Shown: in pieces, positions 45,496-53,808 of the stretch
Numbering within the stretch: the stretch's first letter is position 1
Layout of the letters: the number at the start of each line of letters is the position of its first letter
NCBI RefSeq assembly: GCF_042650885.1
Contig: NZ_JBHSBU010000002.1
Coordinates: 233,122 to 297,121 of the forward strand
Reading direction: 5' to 3'
DNA: 64,000 nucleotides
DNA from: Chitinimonas_A lacunae
GTDB taxonomy: Bacteria > Pseudomonadota > Gammaproteobacteria > Burkholderiales > Chitinimonadaceae
Notes under the pieces: generated by a model
Seen by the model: only the letters and a program-made list of their open reading frames with translations
What the model was told of the DNA's origin: nothing
Database searches by the model: none
Position numbers and translations under genes: made by a program

Positions 45496-46433
45496 CCCTG
45501 CCCGTCGCGTGCTGCCGGCAGTTTCTCGGCGGCGCGGGCGCGGCGCTTCCAGCGCTCCAGTTCGCGCAGCTGGCGGCTTTGTTCGGTCTGAAGCTGGGCA
45601 TGGGCCTTCCCCAGCCGCTCGAGTTCGCTGCTGAGCGCAGCCAGCGTGCCGCCCAATTCGCCACGTTCCCGTTCCAGTGTTCGCAGCTGCTCGGTCTGGC
45701 GCGACAACTGGGTCTGCATTCGAGTGCGTTCCTGCTCCAGCGTGGCTTCGGCCGTGGCCAGCCGGCTGCGTGCCTCCTCGACCTGTTGCCGGGCGGCCTG
45801 GCGCTGCCGGTCGGTCTCTTCGGCAAAAAAGCGGCGTTCATCGGCCAGATTGGCTTCCAGGCCGGCATAACGGTCGCGCCACTCGGCAATCGTGGCCTCG
45901 ATCTGTCGGGTCGCCTCTTCGCGCAGGGCAGCGCGCTCCTGCACGGCGGCTTCGTGCTGGCGGCGCAGTTCCGCCAATTGTTCCTGTAGCCATTGCTGCT
46001 GGGTCTGTTCGGCCTGGAGACGGATATTGAGGGTGTCGAGTTCACCGCGCAGCCCTTGGTTCTCGAGCCGGGCGGCAGTGAGTTCGGCATCGGCGCGGGC
46101 AACGGCATCCTGGGCGGCACGGGCGGCTTCGGCCACGGCCTGTTTTTCTGTCTCCAGTTCCAGGCCCAGCTCGGCGCGGATATGCCATACCACCTCCTCA
46201 AGCATCTTCACCAGTTCAGGCGATAAGGTCGGCGCTTCGATAATGCGCCGGGCCTTCTCCCCCAACTGCTGACGCCAAGCTACCAGGTGCTGCTGGATGG
46301 TATTGGGCCCCCCTCCCCCGAGACGCTCGCGCACCGCATGCAGATTGACATCACGACCATCGGCCAGCAGGGCTTCACAGGCAGCGAACACCGCTTCTCG
46401 GGTGGCAATGGTGGCTGGACGGGGCATCGACAT
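45492..46433 (-). CDS. KfrA-like DNA-binding coiled-coil protein
   Basis: A 313-residue protein. The N-terminal about 90 residues match the KfrA N-terminal DNA-binding domain (AVFAACEALLADGRDVNLHAVRERLGGGGPNTIQQHLVAWR). The rest is a long, Glu/Gln/Arg/Ala-rich coiled coil (about 95-300). KfrA proteins are plasmid-encoded autoregulators linked to partition, but chromosomal relatives occur next to integrases and islands, as here (integrase 2.5 kb away). AGGAG precedes the ATG. Confidence 0.8.
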   Translation of the reverse strand: MSMPRPATIATREAVFAACEALLADGRDVNLHAVRERLGGGGPNTIQQHLVAWRQQLGEKARRIIEAPTLSPELVKMLEEVVWHIRAELGLELETEKQAVAEAARAAQDAVARADAELTAARLENQGLRGELDTLNIRLQAEQTQQQWLQEQLAELRRQHEAAVQERAALREEATRQIEATIAEWRDRYAGLEANLADERRFFAEETDRQRQAARQQVEEARSRLATAEATLEQERTRMQTQLSRQTEQLRTLERERGELGGTLAALSSELERLGKAHAQLQTEQSRQLRELERWKRRARAAEKLPAARDGQG

Positions 46434-47053
46434 CTCCTGATTATTAGTTTCGATATACTACTTTGAACTTGAATATTTAGTAAGTAATAACGTCCCATTC
46501 CTCATAATCGGCATTATGGCGTTTTTTCTGTCAGAGCAAGCAGGATAATTCGTGAAACATAAGGTGAAATAAGCCCCAAACCCAGCCTTCAAGCTGCTCC
46601 CAGCCCTGCCATCTTTCAGCTGCTGATGTTTCACGAGCTGCCTGTAAGCCGCTTCGACATGCCTGCCACCCCGGTTAGGGCCTCCTCGGACACTCCTGCG
46701 CTGTCTCTGGCGCGGCGAACCGTTCCGCTGGAGGCGCCAAGCCCGCGGCGCGGCCTTTGCCCAGCTTTTATGCAACAAAGCTTGTCGTAATTAACAGACA
46801 TCTCTTCCGAGGCGCAACGGGTTTTCTTTTTCTACTGATGAATATTCCCGCCCTCGATGCTTTTATTGTTCAGTCAAATTCCCGCGATATTGATGAGCCA
46901 TTTACCGTTCGTCGGCAGCTCGCCGACTGGTTCATTTGTACGGTTTACAGAAAACCGCTTTCTTGCGATTAATAAGCTCACTGATACGCATAAAAAATTT
47001 TGGCATTATTTACCAATTTATTTTTATATAAGTCTCATCCATTGGGGGGCGAT
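46434..47053. other. 620-bp gap, no convincing gene
   Basis: The left part is AT-rich and should contain the promoter of the KfrA-like gene. 46540-46780 is GC-rich, with a minus-strand ORF of 106 codons (SWAKAAPRAWRLQRNGSP and on) that looks like spurious reading of a non-coding repeat: it is Arg/Gly-rich with no ribosome site. The right part is AT-rich leader for the next gene. Confidence 0.4.
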
Positions 47054-48100
47054 ATGACTGCATATCATCCAGCCGACACCTCTGAAGGTACGGCTATTGA
47101 TGGCCTGCATTGGGAAGCCAATCAGGCCGACACTTTCGACTCGACAGTTCTGGTTTCATCAAGCGAACGGCCACCTGTCTGTGATATTGCGACCCATCAG
47201 CGCCATTTCACCTGCCAAGGTTATTCGCTGCATGCCGGGCAAATCGAGCGGCTGACTTTTTTCGGTCCGGCTGGACAATTGATTCGTGGCGATTTTATCG
47301 ATTGTCGGCGCGATTCACCGACCCGACATCAAAGAATATCGCTCGTATTTGAGCCCTCGACCCAACGCAAACTGGTGATCGAGCGCGGGATTGCTTATCT
47401 GTTCAGCAATATGGGGAATATCGTCGTCCGCAATGAGCCGATCAGGCCGGAAGGTCGTCAGCGCGCTACCCGCACGGCCATGACTTTTCCCCTGGCGGCC
47501 TTGGATGCTGAGTTGCCCGTCCTGGCCATCCCCCGCGCCGCCCCTCCCTCTAAACAATCCTCGGACCCGACTGCCTCGGCGTCTGCGCCGCGCGGGGTCC
47601 GGCCGGCCTACGCCAGACAGCCTTCGACCGAAACCAGTCAGCATGCGGTGCTGGAGCCGCTTGCCTGGTCGATGCCCCCGGGCCATCCGCGGCCTTGCAC
47701 GATCCCAAGCCGAGCCAGCGGCGTTTTCTGGACCCCATCGTTGTTTGCCGCCGCTGGCCCTGACAGTTACCACCTGGCGTTGAGCCCGCTGGTCGAGGAA
47801 GTCGATTTTATTGCGCCGGCCCAACAGGCCACCCCGGTTCTGACACGCTGGCACAACGACCACCGCGATTGCCTGCTGACTTTCTTTGGCCAGGCCACGG
47901 TCGAGCTGCTGCTGCGCTCGGAGCATCCGCCCATCGTGCTGCGCTTTAATGCCGATCCCTTGCATAGCCTGCATGTTCCGGCCGGCGTCGAGGTGATTCT
48001 CAACTCGACCGGTTTTACCTTGGTGCGGCGCGAGATTCTGCAATCTCAGCAAGACAGCGAGAGCCCTTGCCCTGACGCGCTGTCTGCTTCCACCTGCTAG
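47054..48100 (+). CDS. Putative double-cupin (RmlC-like) protein
   Basis: About 348 residues from ATG 47054, which has a G-rich ribosome site five bases ahead (the frame is open from 47000). Two related halves are seen. The first has ERLTFFGPAGQLIRGDFIDCRRDSP and LVIERGIAYLFSNMGNIVVRNEP; the second has DCLLTFFGQATVELLLRSEHPP and LHVPAGVEVILNSTGFTLVRREI. This spacing resembles RmlC-type cupins (dTDP-sugar epimerase-like), though the catalytic His/Asp set is not obvious. A Pro/Ser-rich linker joins the halves. The role is unknown; it lies 2 kb upstream of the peptide cluster and may or may not belong to it. The stop overlaps the convergent gene by 4 bases. Confidence 0.6.
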   Translation: MTAYHPADTSEGTAIDGLHWEANQADTFDSTVLVSSSERPPVCDIATHQRHFTCQGYSLHAGQIERLTFFGPAGQLIRGDFIDCRRDSPTRHQRISLVFEPSTQRKLVIERGIAYLFSNMGNIVVRNEPIRPEGRQRATRTAMTFPLAALDAELPVLAIPRAAPPSKQSSDPTASASAPRGVRPAYARQPSTETSQHAVLEPLAWSMPPGHPRPCTIPSRASGVFWTPSLFAAAGPDSYHLALSPLVEEVDFIAPAQQATPVLTRWHNDHRDCLLTFFGQATVELLLRSEHPPIVLRFNADPLHSLHVPAGVEVILNSTGFTLVRREILQSQQDSESPCPDALSASTC

Positions 48101-48369
48101 CTCACGGCACGGTCAGCCAAGGCCGTCTGCACCCACTGCGCCAATTGCGGATCGCGTGGCGTCAGCACCTCAAATAAGCCCAGCGCAGCCAAGGCCGGCA
48201 CGAGCGCCAGCAGGTCGACCTTGGCCTCCTCGCGGGTCGATGCCGCTTGCGCCGGGTCGGATGCCAGCCGCCAACTCACCAGAAAAGCCCCGACGCTGCC
48301 TTTGCGCACCGTGCTGCCGTTCACCACAACGGTATCGTGCTGGTCGGGCAGCAGCTCATGCGGCTTCAT
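48097..48369 (-). CDS. Small protein of unknown function
   Basis: A 90-residue product from ATG 48369 (MKPHELLPDQHDTVVVNGST), preceded by GAGGGC; the frame is open back to 48498 without a better start. It is mostly helical and acidic with no Cys and no signal peptide. It is divergent from the AraC regulator, with a shared intergenic region of about 135 bases. Not recognised. Confidence 0.6.
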   Translation of the reverse strand: MKPHELLPDQHDTVVVNGSTVRKGSVGAFLVSWRLASDPAQAASTREEAKVDLLALVPALAALGLFEVLTPRDPQLAQWVQTALADRAVS

Positions 48370-48504
48370 AAGACTGCCCTCGCGCTTGTTGACCCTTTCC
48401 ACGGATTTCCATGCCCGGCTCCTTGTCTGAGAAAAGTCCTCAGTCTGGCGGGTCTTGGCCTGGCCTGCTAACGTCATCGGGTCAATCGATAACGCCAACG
48501 GGCC

Positions 48505-49323
48505 ATGGTGATGGATTTACTGGAAGTCCGCCGCTTCACCCATCCTCCCCGCTCCGAACCCGAGCCGCATAGCCATCAGCAAGGGCAGCTACTGGCCTTA
48601 CAAAGCGGTGTGGTCAGCATCACGACCGGCAACGGCCGTTGGCTGATGCCGCCTGGCTGTCTGGGCTGGCTACCGCCGCGTCTGCCGCACGGCGCGGCGA
48701 TCCACGGCCAGATGTGCGGTGTCGCGCTGTATTTCGATCCATCCTGGAGTCAGCGGCATCTACCCGCCACGCTCAAGGTCGTCCGTCCCACTCCCTTGCT
48801 GACAGCGCTGCTCGACGAGCTAAGCCGTGCAGCGGACTGGTCCGCTGGCCGCCTTGCTCCCTATCTCGCCACCTTTGCCGACGCCCTGGTACGCCAGCCG
48901 GCTCAGCCGTGTCATCTGCCGATGCCTAGCCATCCGCGCCTGCTCGAACTCACCACGCACTTGCTGCATCACCCCGACGACGATAGCGACCTCGATGGCT
49001 GGGCCAGGCGGGCTGGTCTAAGCCGGCGCACCCTCACGCGCCGTTTCCTTGAGCAGACCGGTTGCAGCCTAGGTCAATGGCGTCAACAGATGCGGCTCTT
49101 TCTGGCGCTGGAGCATTTGGGCGCCGGCACTCCTGTCACCACGGTGGCGCTGAGCTTGGGCTATCGCAGCGTAAGCGCCTTTATCGATACCTTCCGCCGC
49201 CATCTGGGCATCACGCCTGGGCATTGGCAGCGCATCACGGGACCAGGTGGAGCGGGCACCGCATTCGCTAGTGATAAACCGACCGGCTGGCATGACGAAC
49301 AAGGAAATCAGGCCGGTCGCTAA
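48505..49323 (+). CDS. AraC-family transcriptional regulator
   Basis: A 272-residue protein: an N-terminal cupin sensor (residues about 10-90, with EPHSHQQGQLLALQSGVVS and the WLPPRLPHG turn) and a C-terminal double HTH (about 160-260, LDGWARRAGLSRRTLTRRFL and LGYRSVSAFIDTFRRHLGITPGHWQ). The type resembles small-ligand sensing AraC regulators. It lies upstream of, and on the same strand as, the candidate peptide cluster, 790 bases away, and could control it or the divergent small gene. Confidence 0.88.
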   Translation: MVMDLLEVRRFTHPPRSEPEPHSHQQGQLLALQSGVVSITTGNGRWLMPPGCLGWLPPRLPHGAAIHGQMCGVALYFDPSWSQRHLPATLKVVRPTPLLTALLDELSRAADWSAGRLAPYLATFADALVRQPAQPCHLPMPSHPRLLELTTHLLHHPDDDSDLDGWARRAGLSRRTLTRRFLEQTGCSLGQWRQQMRLFLALEHLGAGTPVTTVALSLGYRSVSAFIDTFRRHLGITPGHWQRITGPGGAGTAFASDKPTGWHDEQGNQAGR

Positions 49324-50114
49324 GACCCGGCTTTGCGCTTGCCGATGGATTCCCGTCAATATTTTTGCTGTCGGAGAGTTGCCTGCTGATCTGTCTCGAG
49401 GCATCGGACAGAAAAATTTAGGGAAATAAAAAACATTGTTATATCCAACCTGCACGGATAGCTGGAGCCGAGTCGGACAAGCATTGAGCGCCGTTACCCT
49501 GCATTTGCACGATTGAATTCGAAAAATTTTCTCTTGATTTTCCACTGAAAAACTTACAAGACAATAATTGTTTATTTTCCGAGAAACACAAAATCAGCTC
49601 AGGCACAGAAAAGGCATTTTAATTTCCATTGAAGACCATACCCATCAAGTGCGCCGGCAATTTTCCTTAATTCCACCTTCGTTTTCCCTCTATCTTCCTG
49701 CCATCTAAAAACCTGGGCATTTCCAGGTCGATTACTCTGCAATTCGGTAAAAATTCCACCCCATGCCGTATCAAAAAACAAACGGCTGAGTTTCACTTTG
49801 TCGTTTATCCATGAATATCCCGTTCATTCTCACTGATCTAGATAAGAGGTTTGACGACACCATGTCTGAGGCATTCCAGCCAAATTGCCGTCAGCAGAGA
49901 TAAACGGAGACTTTGTGTGTGGAAAAATAATTGAATTTTAATATTGATTCGGCAGCAATCTTTTTGAATTGCCGTTCGTCGTTTTGAAGTAAATGGCGCC
50001 TTGTTTCAAATCCCGGCTTGTAATAGCCTAGCGATGCGCTGAAAACAAAAGCGTGCTTAAAAATGACTTCAGATATTCCGTCTGATACGGATTAACATTC
50101 AAAGGAGACAAATC
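49324..50114 (+). other. 790-bp AT-rich gap before the RiPP precursor
   Basis: GC content drops well below the window average. It contains a small hairpin (ACCTGG/CCAGGT near 49720), a possible 30-codon ORF at 49811-49903 (MNIPFILTDLDKRFDD...) and a 65-codon minus-strand ORF at 49599-49796; neither has a clear ribosome site. The promoter of the precursor gene should lie here, but I could not assign -35/-10 boxes with confidence. Confidence 0.4.
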
Positions 50115-50378
50115 ATGGCAGATCGCAATGAAGCCAAAGCCCTACTTGCCCGTGCTGGCGTGGAAATCAATAACGCGCTCAAGCGGGTGGATCGGATGAG
50201 CGAAAGCGAACTTCAGGAAGTGATCGACATGGCGCCGGTCGCGTTCTTCGACAAGAACGGTTCCTGTGGTGCACCCGGTGTCGGTGACCTCAAGGCCTTC
50301 TTCGACAAGAACGGTTCTTGTGGTGCCGGTGGCCTGGAAGCCGCGCTCAACAACGTTCTCAAGTCCCGTCGCAACTAG
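50115..50378 (+). CDS. Candidate RiPP precursor with two identical core repeats
   Basis: An 87-residue peptide with an AGGAG ribosome site ten bases before the ATG. Residues 1-42 are a charged helical leader (ALLARAGVEINNALKRVDRM, SESELQEVIDM). Residues 43-53 and 61-71 are the same 11 residues, AFFDKNGSCGA, at an 18-residue period, joined by PGVGDLK. A short helical tail, GGLEAALNNVLKSRRN, follows. Internal identical repeats after a helical leader, directly before a radical SAM/SPASM gene, are typical of multi-core RiPP precursors. Each core has one Cys, an Asp and an Asn (possible hydroxylation sites) and FxxK / FxD spacing suited to side-chain cross-links. Which bonds form is not known. It is not one of the precursor families I can name. 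Confidence 0.85.
   Translation: MADRNEAKALLARAGVEINNALKRVDRMSESELQEVIDMAPVAFFDKNGSCGAPGVGDLKAFFDKNGSCGAGGLEAALNNVLKSRRN
50241..50327 (+). repeat. Two core-peptide coding repeats
   Basis: 50241-50273 and 50295-50327 encode the same 11 residues with only a few synonymous differences (for example TCCTGT against TCTTGT for Ser-Cys). The offset is 54 bases. The synonymous drift with full protein identity points to selection on the peptide. Confidence 0.9.
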
Positions 50379-50428
50379 TTCCCACGCTTTATGCACGACC
50401 TTCGCAGCCTGATTCGATCGGCTGCACC

Positions 50429-50492
50429 CGGGTCACTGTCGTGACCCGCCTGCCCTAAGCAGCGTCGATCCGACCACCTGGTCGGATCGACG
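50429..50492 (+). terminator. Two hairpins between precursor and maturase genes
   Basis: Stem 1 is an 8-bp perfect repeat CGGGTCAC/GTGACCCG with a TGTC loop (50429-50448). Stem 2 is a 14-bp perfect repeat starting CGTCGATCCGACCA, with a two-base loop (50463-50492). Neither has a following T run, so an attenuator or mRNA-stabilising element that lets more precursor than enzyme be made is more likely than a full terminator. Confidence 0.55.
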
Positions 50493-50732
50493 ATCAACAA
50501 ACCCAATAAATTGGACAGGCTGTAGGAGGAGGAACTTTCCAATAAGCGATTAATCGCTCCAGCCGTTTTTTTATATTCCATATATCGACCGTTTTCGCCT
50601 GAATCAGTCCGTCCGGGCCGAGCAGGGCTTTCTTTATCCGCATGGAAACCGGTCGATTTAAATCGACATAGCGCCGCCCTGCAAATCGGAGGTTTTATAT
50701 CCGGTCTCTCGCCCGCGGCGACGGGGTAAATC

Positions 50733-52088
50733 ATGCCGAATAATTTGAAATTATCTCGATATCTGGTAGCAAGCGATCTATTGTCGGTGGCCCGAACCGG
50801 CTTTGAAGGCCGGGTGATCTTCCCGACCCGCACAGGCAGGCTGACCACCATGCCCGAGACCGTCTGGCAGATGCTGCAAGCCGGCCAGTGGCAGGCGCTC
50901 GACCCGACGCTGTGCCAGCGCCTACAGGATGCCCGGGTGCTGGTGGCCGAGGACGAAGACGAATTCAGCAGCGTGGTGCAGGAAAACATAGCGGCCGTGG
51001 CCGGCCACGATGTGCTCTATCAAGTGGTGCAACCAAGCGCCTGGTGCCAGCTCGATTGCAGTTACTGCGGCCAGGAACACAGCCGCAAGAAGCTCAGCGA
51101 AACCCATCAGCGCGACCTGCTCGACCGGATACGCGAACGGCTCGCGAGCGGCCGCTACCGCCAACTCAAGATCGGCTGGTTCGGCGCCGAGCCGCTGGCC
51201 GGACTATCGGTGATGCGCAGCCTGGGCGAACGTGCCCAGTTGCTGGCCCGTGAGTTCGGCTGCGATTACAGCGCCCGCATCGTCACCAATGGCATGGCAC
51301 TGACGCCCGAGGTCGCGCGTGAGCTGAGCGAGCGGCATCAGGTGCGCGAAGCGGAAGTCACCCTCGACGGGCTTGCCGATCAGCACGACCGGCTGCGCTT
51401 TACCAAGACCGGCCAGGGCAGCTTTGCCAAGATCTTTGCCAACCTACAGGCGGTCTGTGCCGCCACCGAGCTGGGCATCGTGGTGCGCTGCAATGTCGAC
51501 CGCCATAACGCCGCCCAGGTCGAAGCGCTGATCGAAGCGATCGCCGGCGCCGGCCTCGCTGGCCGGGTGCGCTTCTATACTTCGCCGGTCTACGCCTGGG
51601 GCAATGATGCCGACCAGACGGCGCTTGGCCCCGAAGAATTCGCCCAGCTCGAGCTTGAATGGCTGGCACTCCAGCTCCGGCTTGGCTTTGAAGTGGGTCT
51701 GGTGCCGCCGCGCCGACCCATCGTCTGCCTGTCGGTGCAACGTCAGGGAGAAGTCACCGACGCCTACGGCAGCACCTTCAATTGCACCGAAGTCCCCTAT
51801 GTGCCCGCTTATGGCACGCCCAACCAGTACCAGATGGCGGTACCGGTCCACACCATCCATTTCCAGCGTCGCCCCAGCGAAGCCCCGGCGCTCAAGCTGC
51901 GCGATTTCAACCAGCAGTTGCTGGCCGGCGAACATCAGCAGTGCGCTGCCTGCCGCATGTTGCCCGTGTGCGGTGGCCACTGCCCGAAATCGTGGCACGA
52001 GGGCCACGCGCCCTGTCCGTCGGCCAAGCGCAATATGCCAGACCGGCTCAATCTGCTGTTTGCAGCCGCTCTGGCGGTGGAGGCATAA
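50733..52088 (+). CDS. Radical SAM/SPASM peptide maturase
   Basis: A 451-residue enzyme. An N-terminal portion (about residues 1-95) resembles a peptide-recognition region. The radical SAM cluster motif is C105-x3-C109-x2-C112 (WCQLDCSYCGQEH). A C-terminal SPASM-type Cys set follows: FNCTEV, then HQQCAACRMLPVCGGHCPKSW and a later APCPSAK, enough for auxiliary FeS clusters. Enzymes of this class install C-C, thioether or other radical-derived links in precursor peptides. It lies 354 bases after the precursor and two bases before the oxygenase gene, so it is very probably the maturase for the AFFDKNGSCGA cores. The exact subfamily (cyclophane-type Xye/Grr/Fxs, or thioether-forming) cannot be decided from the sequence alone. 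Confidence 0.92.
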   Translation: MPNNLKLSRYLVASDLLSVARTGFEGRVIFPTRTGRLTTMPETVWQMLQAGQWQALDPTLCQRLQDARVLVAEDEDEFSSVVQENIAAVAGHDVLYQVVQPSAWCQLDCSYCGQEHSRKKLSETHQRDLLDRIRERLASGRYRQLKIGWFGAEPLAGLSVMRSLGERAQLLAREFGCDYSARIVTNGMALTPEVARELSERHQVREAEVTLDGLADQHDRLRFTKTGQGSFAKIFANLQAVCAATELGIVVRCNVDRHNAAQVEALIEAIAGAGLAGRVRFYTSPVYAWGNDADQTALGPEEFAQLELEWLALQLRLGFEVGLVPPRRPIVCLSVQRQGEVTDAYGSTFNCTEVPYVPAYGTPNQYQMAVPVHTIHFQRRPSEAPALKLRDFNQQLLAGEHQQCAACRMLPVCGGHCPKSWHEGHAPCPSAKRNMPDRLNLLFAAALAVEA

Positions 52089-52090
52089 CC

Positions 52091-52993
52091 ATGGATCGCC
52101 CCTTCCCCTTCTTTCTTGCCCCGATCAGCGCCAGCACTTTCCTCAATGAATACCTCGACCGCAACCGGCTCTTGATCAAACGCCACGATCCGCATTTCTT
52201 CGATCAACTGATCGGCATGGGCGAAATCGACCGGCTGGTGACGGCAGTACGGATTCCGGCCACCAATTTCAATCTGGCGCGCGATAACGACCCGCTGCCG
52301 CAGTCGCTCTATTGCAGTGGCGGCGGCTTTGTCGACAAGGCCAGGATGCTGGCGCAGCACGAGGACGGCGCCACCATCATCCTGCGCTCGATCGAGCAAT
52401 GGTCGCCGCCGCTCAACCGGCTGCGCATCATGGCCGAACAGTTCTTCGGCTTTGAATCGCAGATCAACGCCTATCTCACCCCACCTTCGGAGAAAAGCAC
52501 ACCGCCGCACTGGGATACCCACGATCTGGTGGTGCTACAGATCGCCGGCCGTAAACGCTGGCGGCTATTCGAGGGCCGGCGCAGCCTGCCGCTGGGCGAG
52601 GAGCGCTTTCGTATCGGCGTCGATTATGTCAGCCCCGATTACGAGGAAGTGGTGCTTGAAGCGGGCGATACGCTGTATCTGCCGCGCGGGGTAATCCATG
52701 AGCCGGTGGCCGATACCTATTCGATCCATCTATCGATCGGCATCCATCCGCTGCGCTGGTACGACGTCTGCCAGCTGGCGCTGCGACTGCTCGCCGAACA
52801 GGAAGGCAGTCCGCTGCGCCGCTCGATTCCGCTGACGCCGGGCACTGAACTCGACGCCATGCCCGCAGAACTGCTGCAACCGATTACTCCGGCGCTGATG
52901 GCACAGGCACTCGATCTGCTGCATCAGAGCCTGGCTTCCACCCATGCCACTGACCTGTCGGGCCGGCTGGCCGATTTTGCCGCCCGCCAATAA
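52091..52993 (+). CDS. JmjC/cupin-8 Fe(II)/2-oxoglutarate oxygenase
   Basis: A 300-residue protein from ATG 52091, two bases after the maturase stop and with GGAGG upstream; the longer open frame before it is an overlap shadow. The jelly-roll iron triad is visible: H140 and D142 in PPHWDTHD, and H203 in LPRGVIHEP. LQIAGRKRWRLFEG is the typical strand of the cupin-8/RoxA-like group. Relatives hydroxylate amino-acid side chains in proteins and peptides. Here the likely substrate is the precursor, with Asp, Asn or Lys of the core as possible targets (inference). Confidence 0.9.
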   Translation: MDRPFPFFLAPISASTFLNEYLDRNRLLIKRHDPHFFDQLIGMGEIDRLVTAVRIPATNFNLARDNDPLPQSLYCSGGGFVDKARMLAQHEDGATIILRSIEQWSPPLNRLRIMAEQFFGFESQINAYLTPPSEKSTPPHWDTHDLVVLQIAGRKRWRLFEGRRSLPLGEERFRIGVDYVSPDYEEVVLEAGDTLYLPRGVIHEPVADTYSIHLSIGIHPLRWYDVCQLALRLLAEQEGSPLRRSIPLTPGTELDAMPAELLQPITPALMAQALDLLHQSLASTHATDLSGRLADFAARQ

Positions 52994-53304
52994 GACCCGG
53001 TACGACACGAGGAGAAACCGGCGCAAACAGCCGCTCAGCGGCGAGCGCCAACCGAGGAAAGCGCCCCCTGGAGCGCCACAATAAAAAATATGATTTTTTA
53101 TTTATATTTATTTATCCGCACTATATCTTGCAGCACATTTGCCTAAAATTTTCTTTTTTTTGATGCCGTCATGCAATTCTGGCACCCGTCATTGCCGAAT
53201 GGCGGGTGCCACGCGGCCGGGGTCGCGTATTGGCAGTCCGGCATTTCGGCCGGGTCGCTTAAGTGGCGTAAGGCGATCCGTGCCTCTTTTCGCGGAGAAC
53301 GGCC
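52994..53304 (+). other. Intergenic region with AT-rich block and hairpin
   Basis: An AT tract at about 53080-53160 could hold a promoter for the GNAT-HExxH pair. 53181-53210 is a long hairpin (GGCACCCG...CGGGTGCC with inner CATT/AATG pairing and a four-base loop), perhaps ending the maturase-oxygenase transcript. No ORF is supported here. Confidence 0.5.
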
Positions 53305-53808
53305 ATGCTCAGTCTGCGCCCTATGAATGATGCGGAATTCCAGCAACTGGTCGCCCGCGTCGTCCCCGACTACGCCGCCGACAAGGTAGCGGTGGGCGAT
53401 TGGCCAGCGGCTGACGCCGAGCAACGGGCCGAAATGGAATTCGGCCGGCTGCTCGATCAAGGGCTCGCTACGCCAGGCCACCATCTCTACACCATCGACC
53501 ATGCCGGCGATGGTCCGGTCGGCGCCATCTGGCTGGCCATGCGGCCTGGCACCACGGTCGCCTTCGTCTACGACCTGTTTATCGCCCCTACCTGGCGGCG
53601 CCGCGGTTTCGGCCGTGCCGCCATGCAGCTGCTCGAAACCACCGCCCGGCAACTGGGCGCATCCACCCTGGCTTTGCATGTGTTCGGCCATAACGACGCG
53701 GCGGTGGCGCTGTATCAGCACCTCGGTTATCGCGTCACCGACATTCATATGGCCAAACCGCTGACCGAGGCTACCTTCCCTGACCCTTCGACCCGGAGCG
53801 CCCCATGA
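53305..53808 (+). CDS. GNAT-family N-acetyltransferase
   Basis: A 167-residue single-domain GNAT. VYDLFIAPTWRRRGFGRAAM is the acetyl-CoA-binding V/I-x-P-x-x-R-x-x-G-x-G/A motif, and ALHVFGHNDAAVALYQHLGY is the typical C-terminal motif. GGAGA precedes the ATG. The stop overlaps the start of the HExxH gene (ATGA), so the two are translationally coupled. In a peptide cluster it could acetylate a Lys side chain or the N-terminus of the product, or give self-resistance; that is inference. Confidence 0.88.
   Translation: MLSLRPMNDAEFQQLVARVVPDYAADKVAVGDWPAADAEQRAEMEFGRLLDQGLATPGHHLYTIDHAGDGPVGAIWLAMRPGTTVAFVYDLFIAPTWRRRGFGRAAMQLLETTARQLGASTLALHVFGHNDAAVALYQHLGYRVTDIHMAKPLTEATFPDPSTRSAP

Noticed and set aside
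49900..50114. Sigma-54 promoter (TGGCGCCTTG) upstream of the RiPP precursor
   Set aside because: The required GC element at the -12 position is absent at the right distance.
50115..50378. Nif11-type leader for the precursor
   Set aside because: The helical leader is of similar length but lacks the Nif11 pattern and a Gly-Gly cleavage site before the cores.
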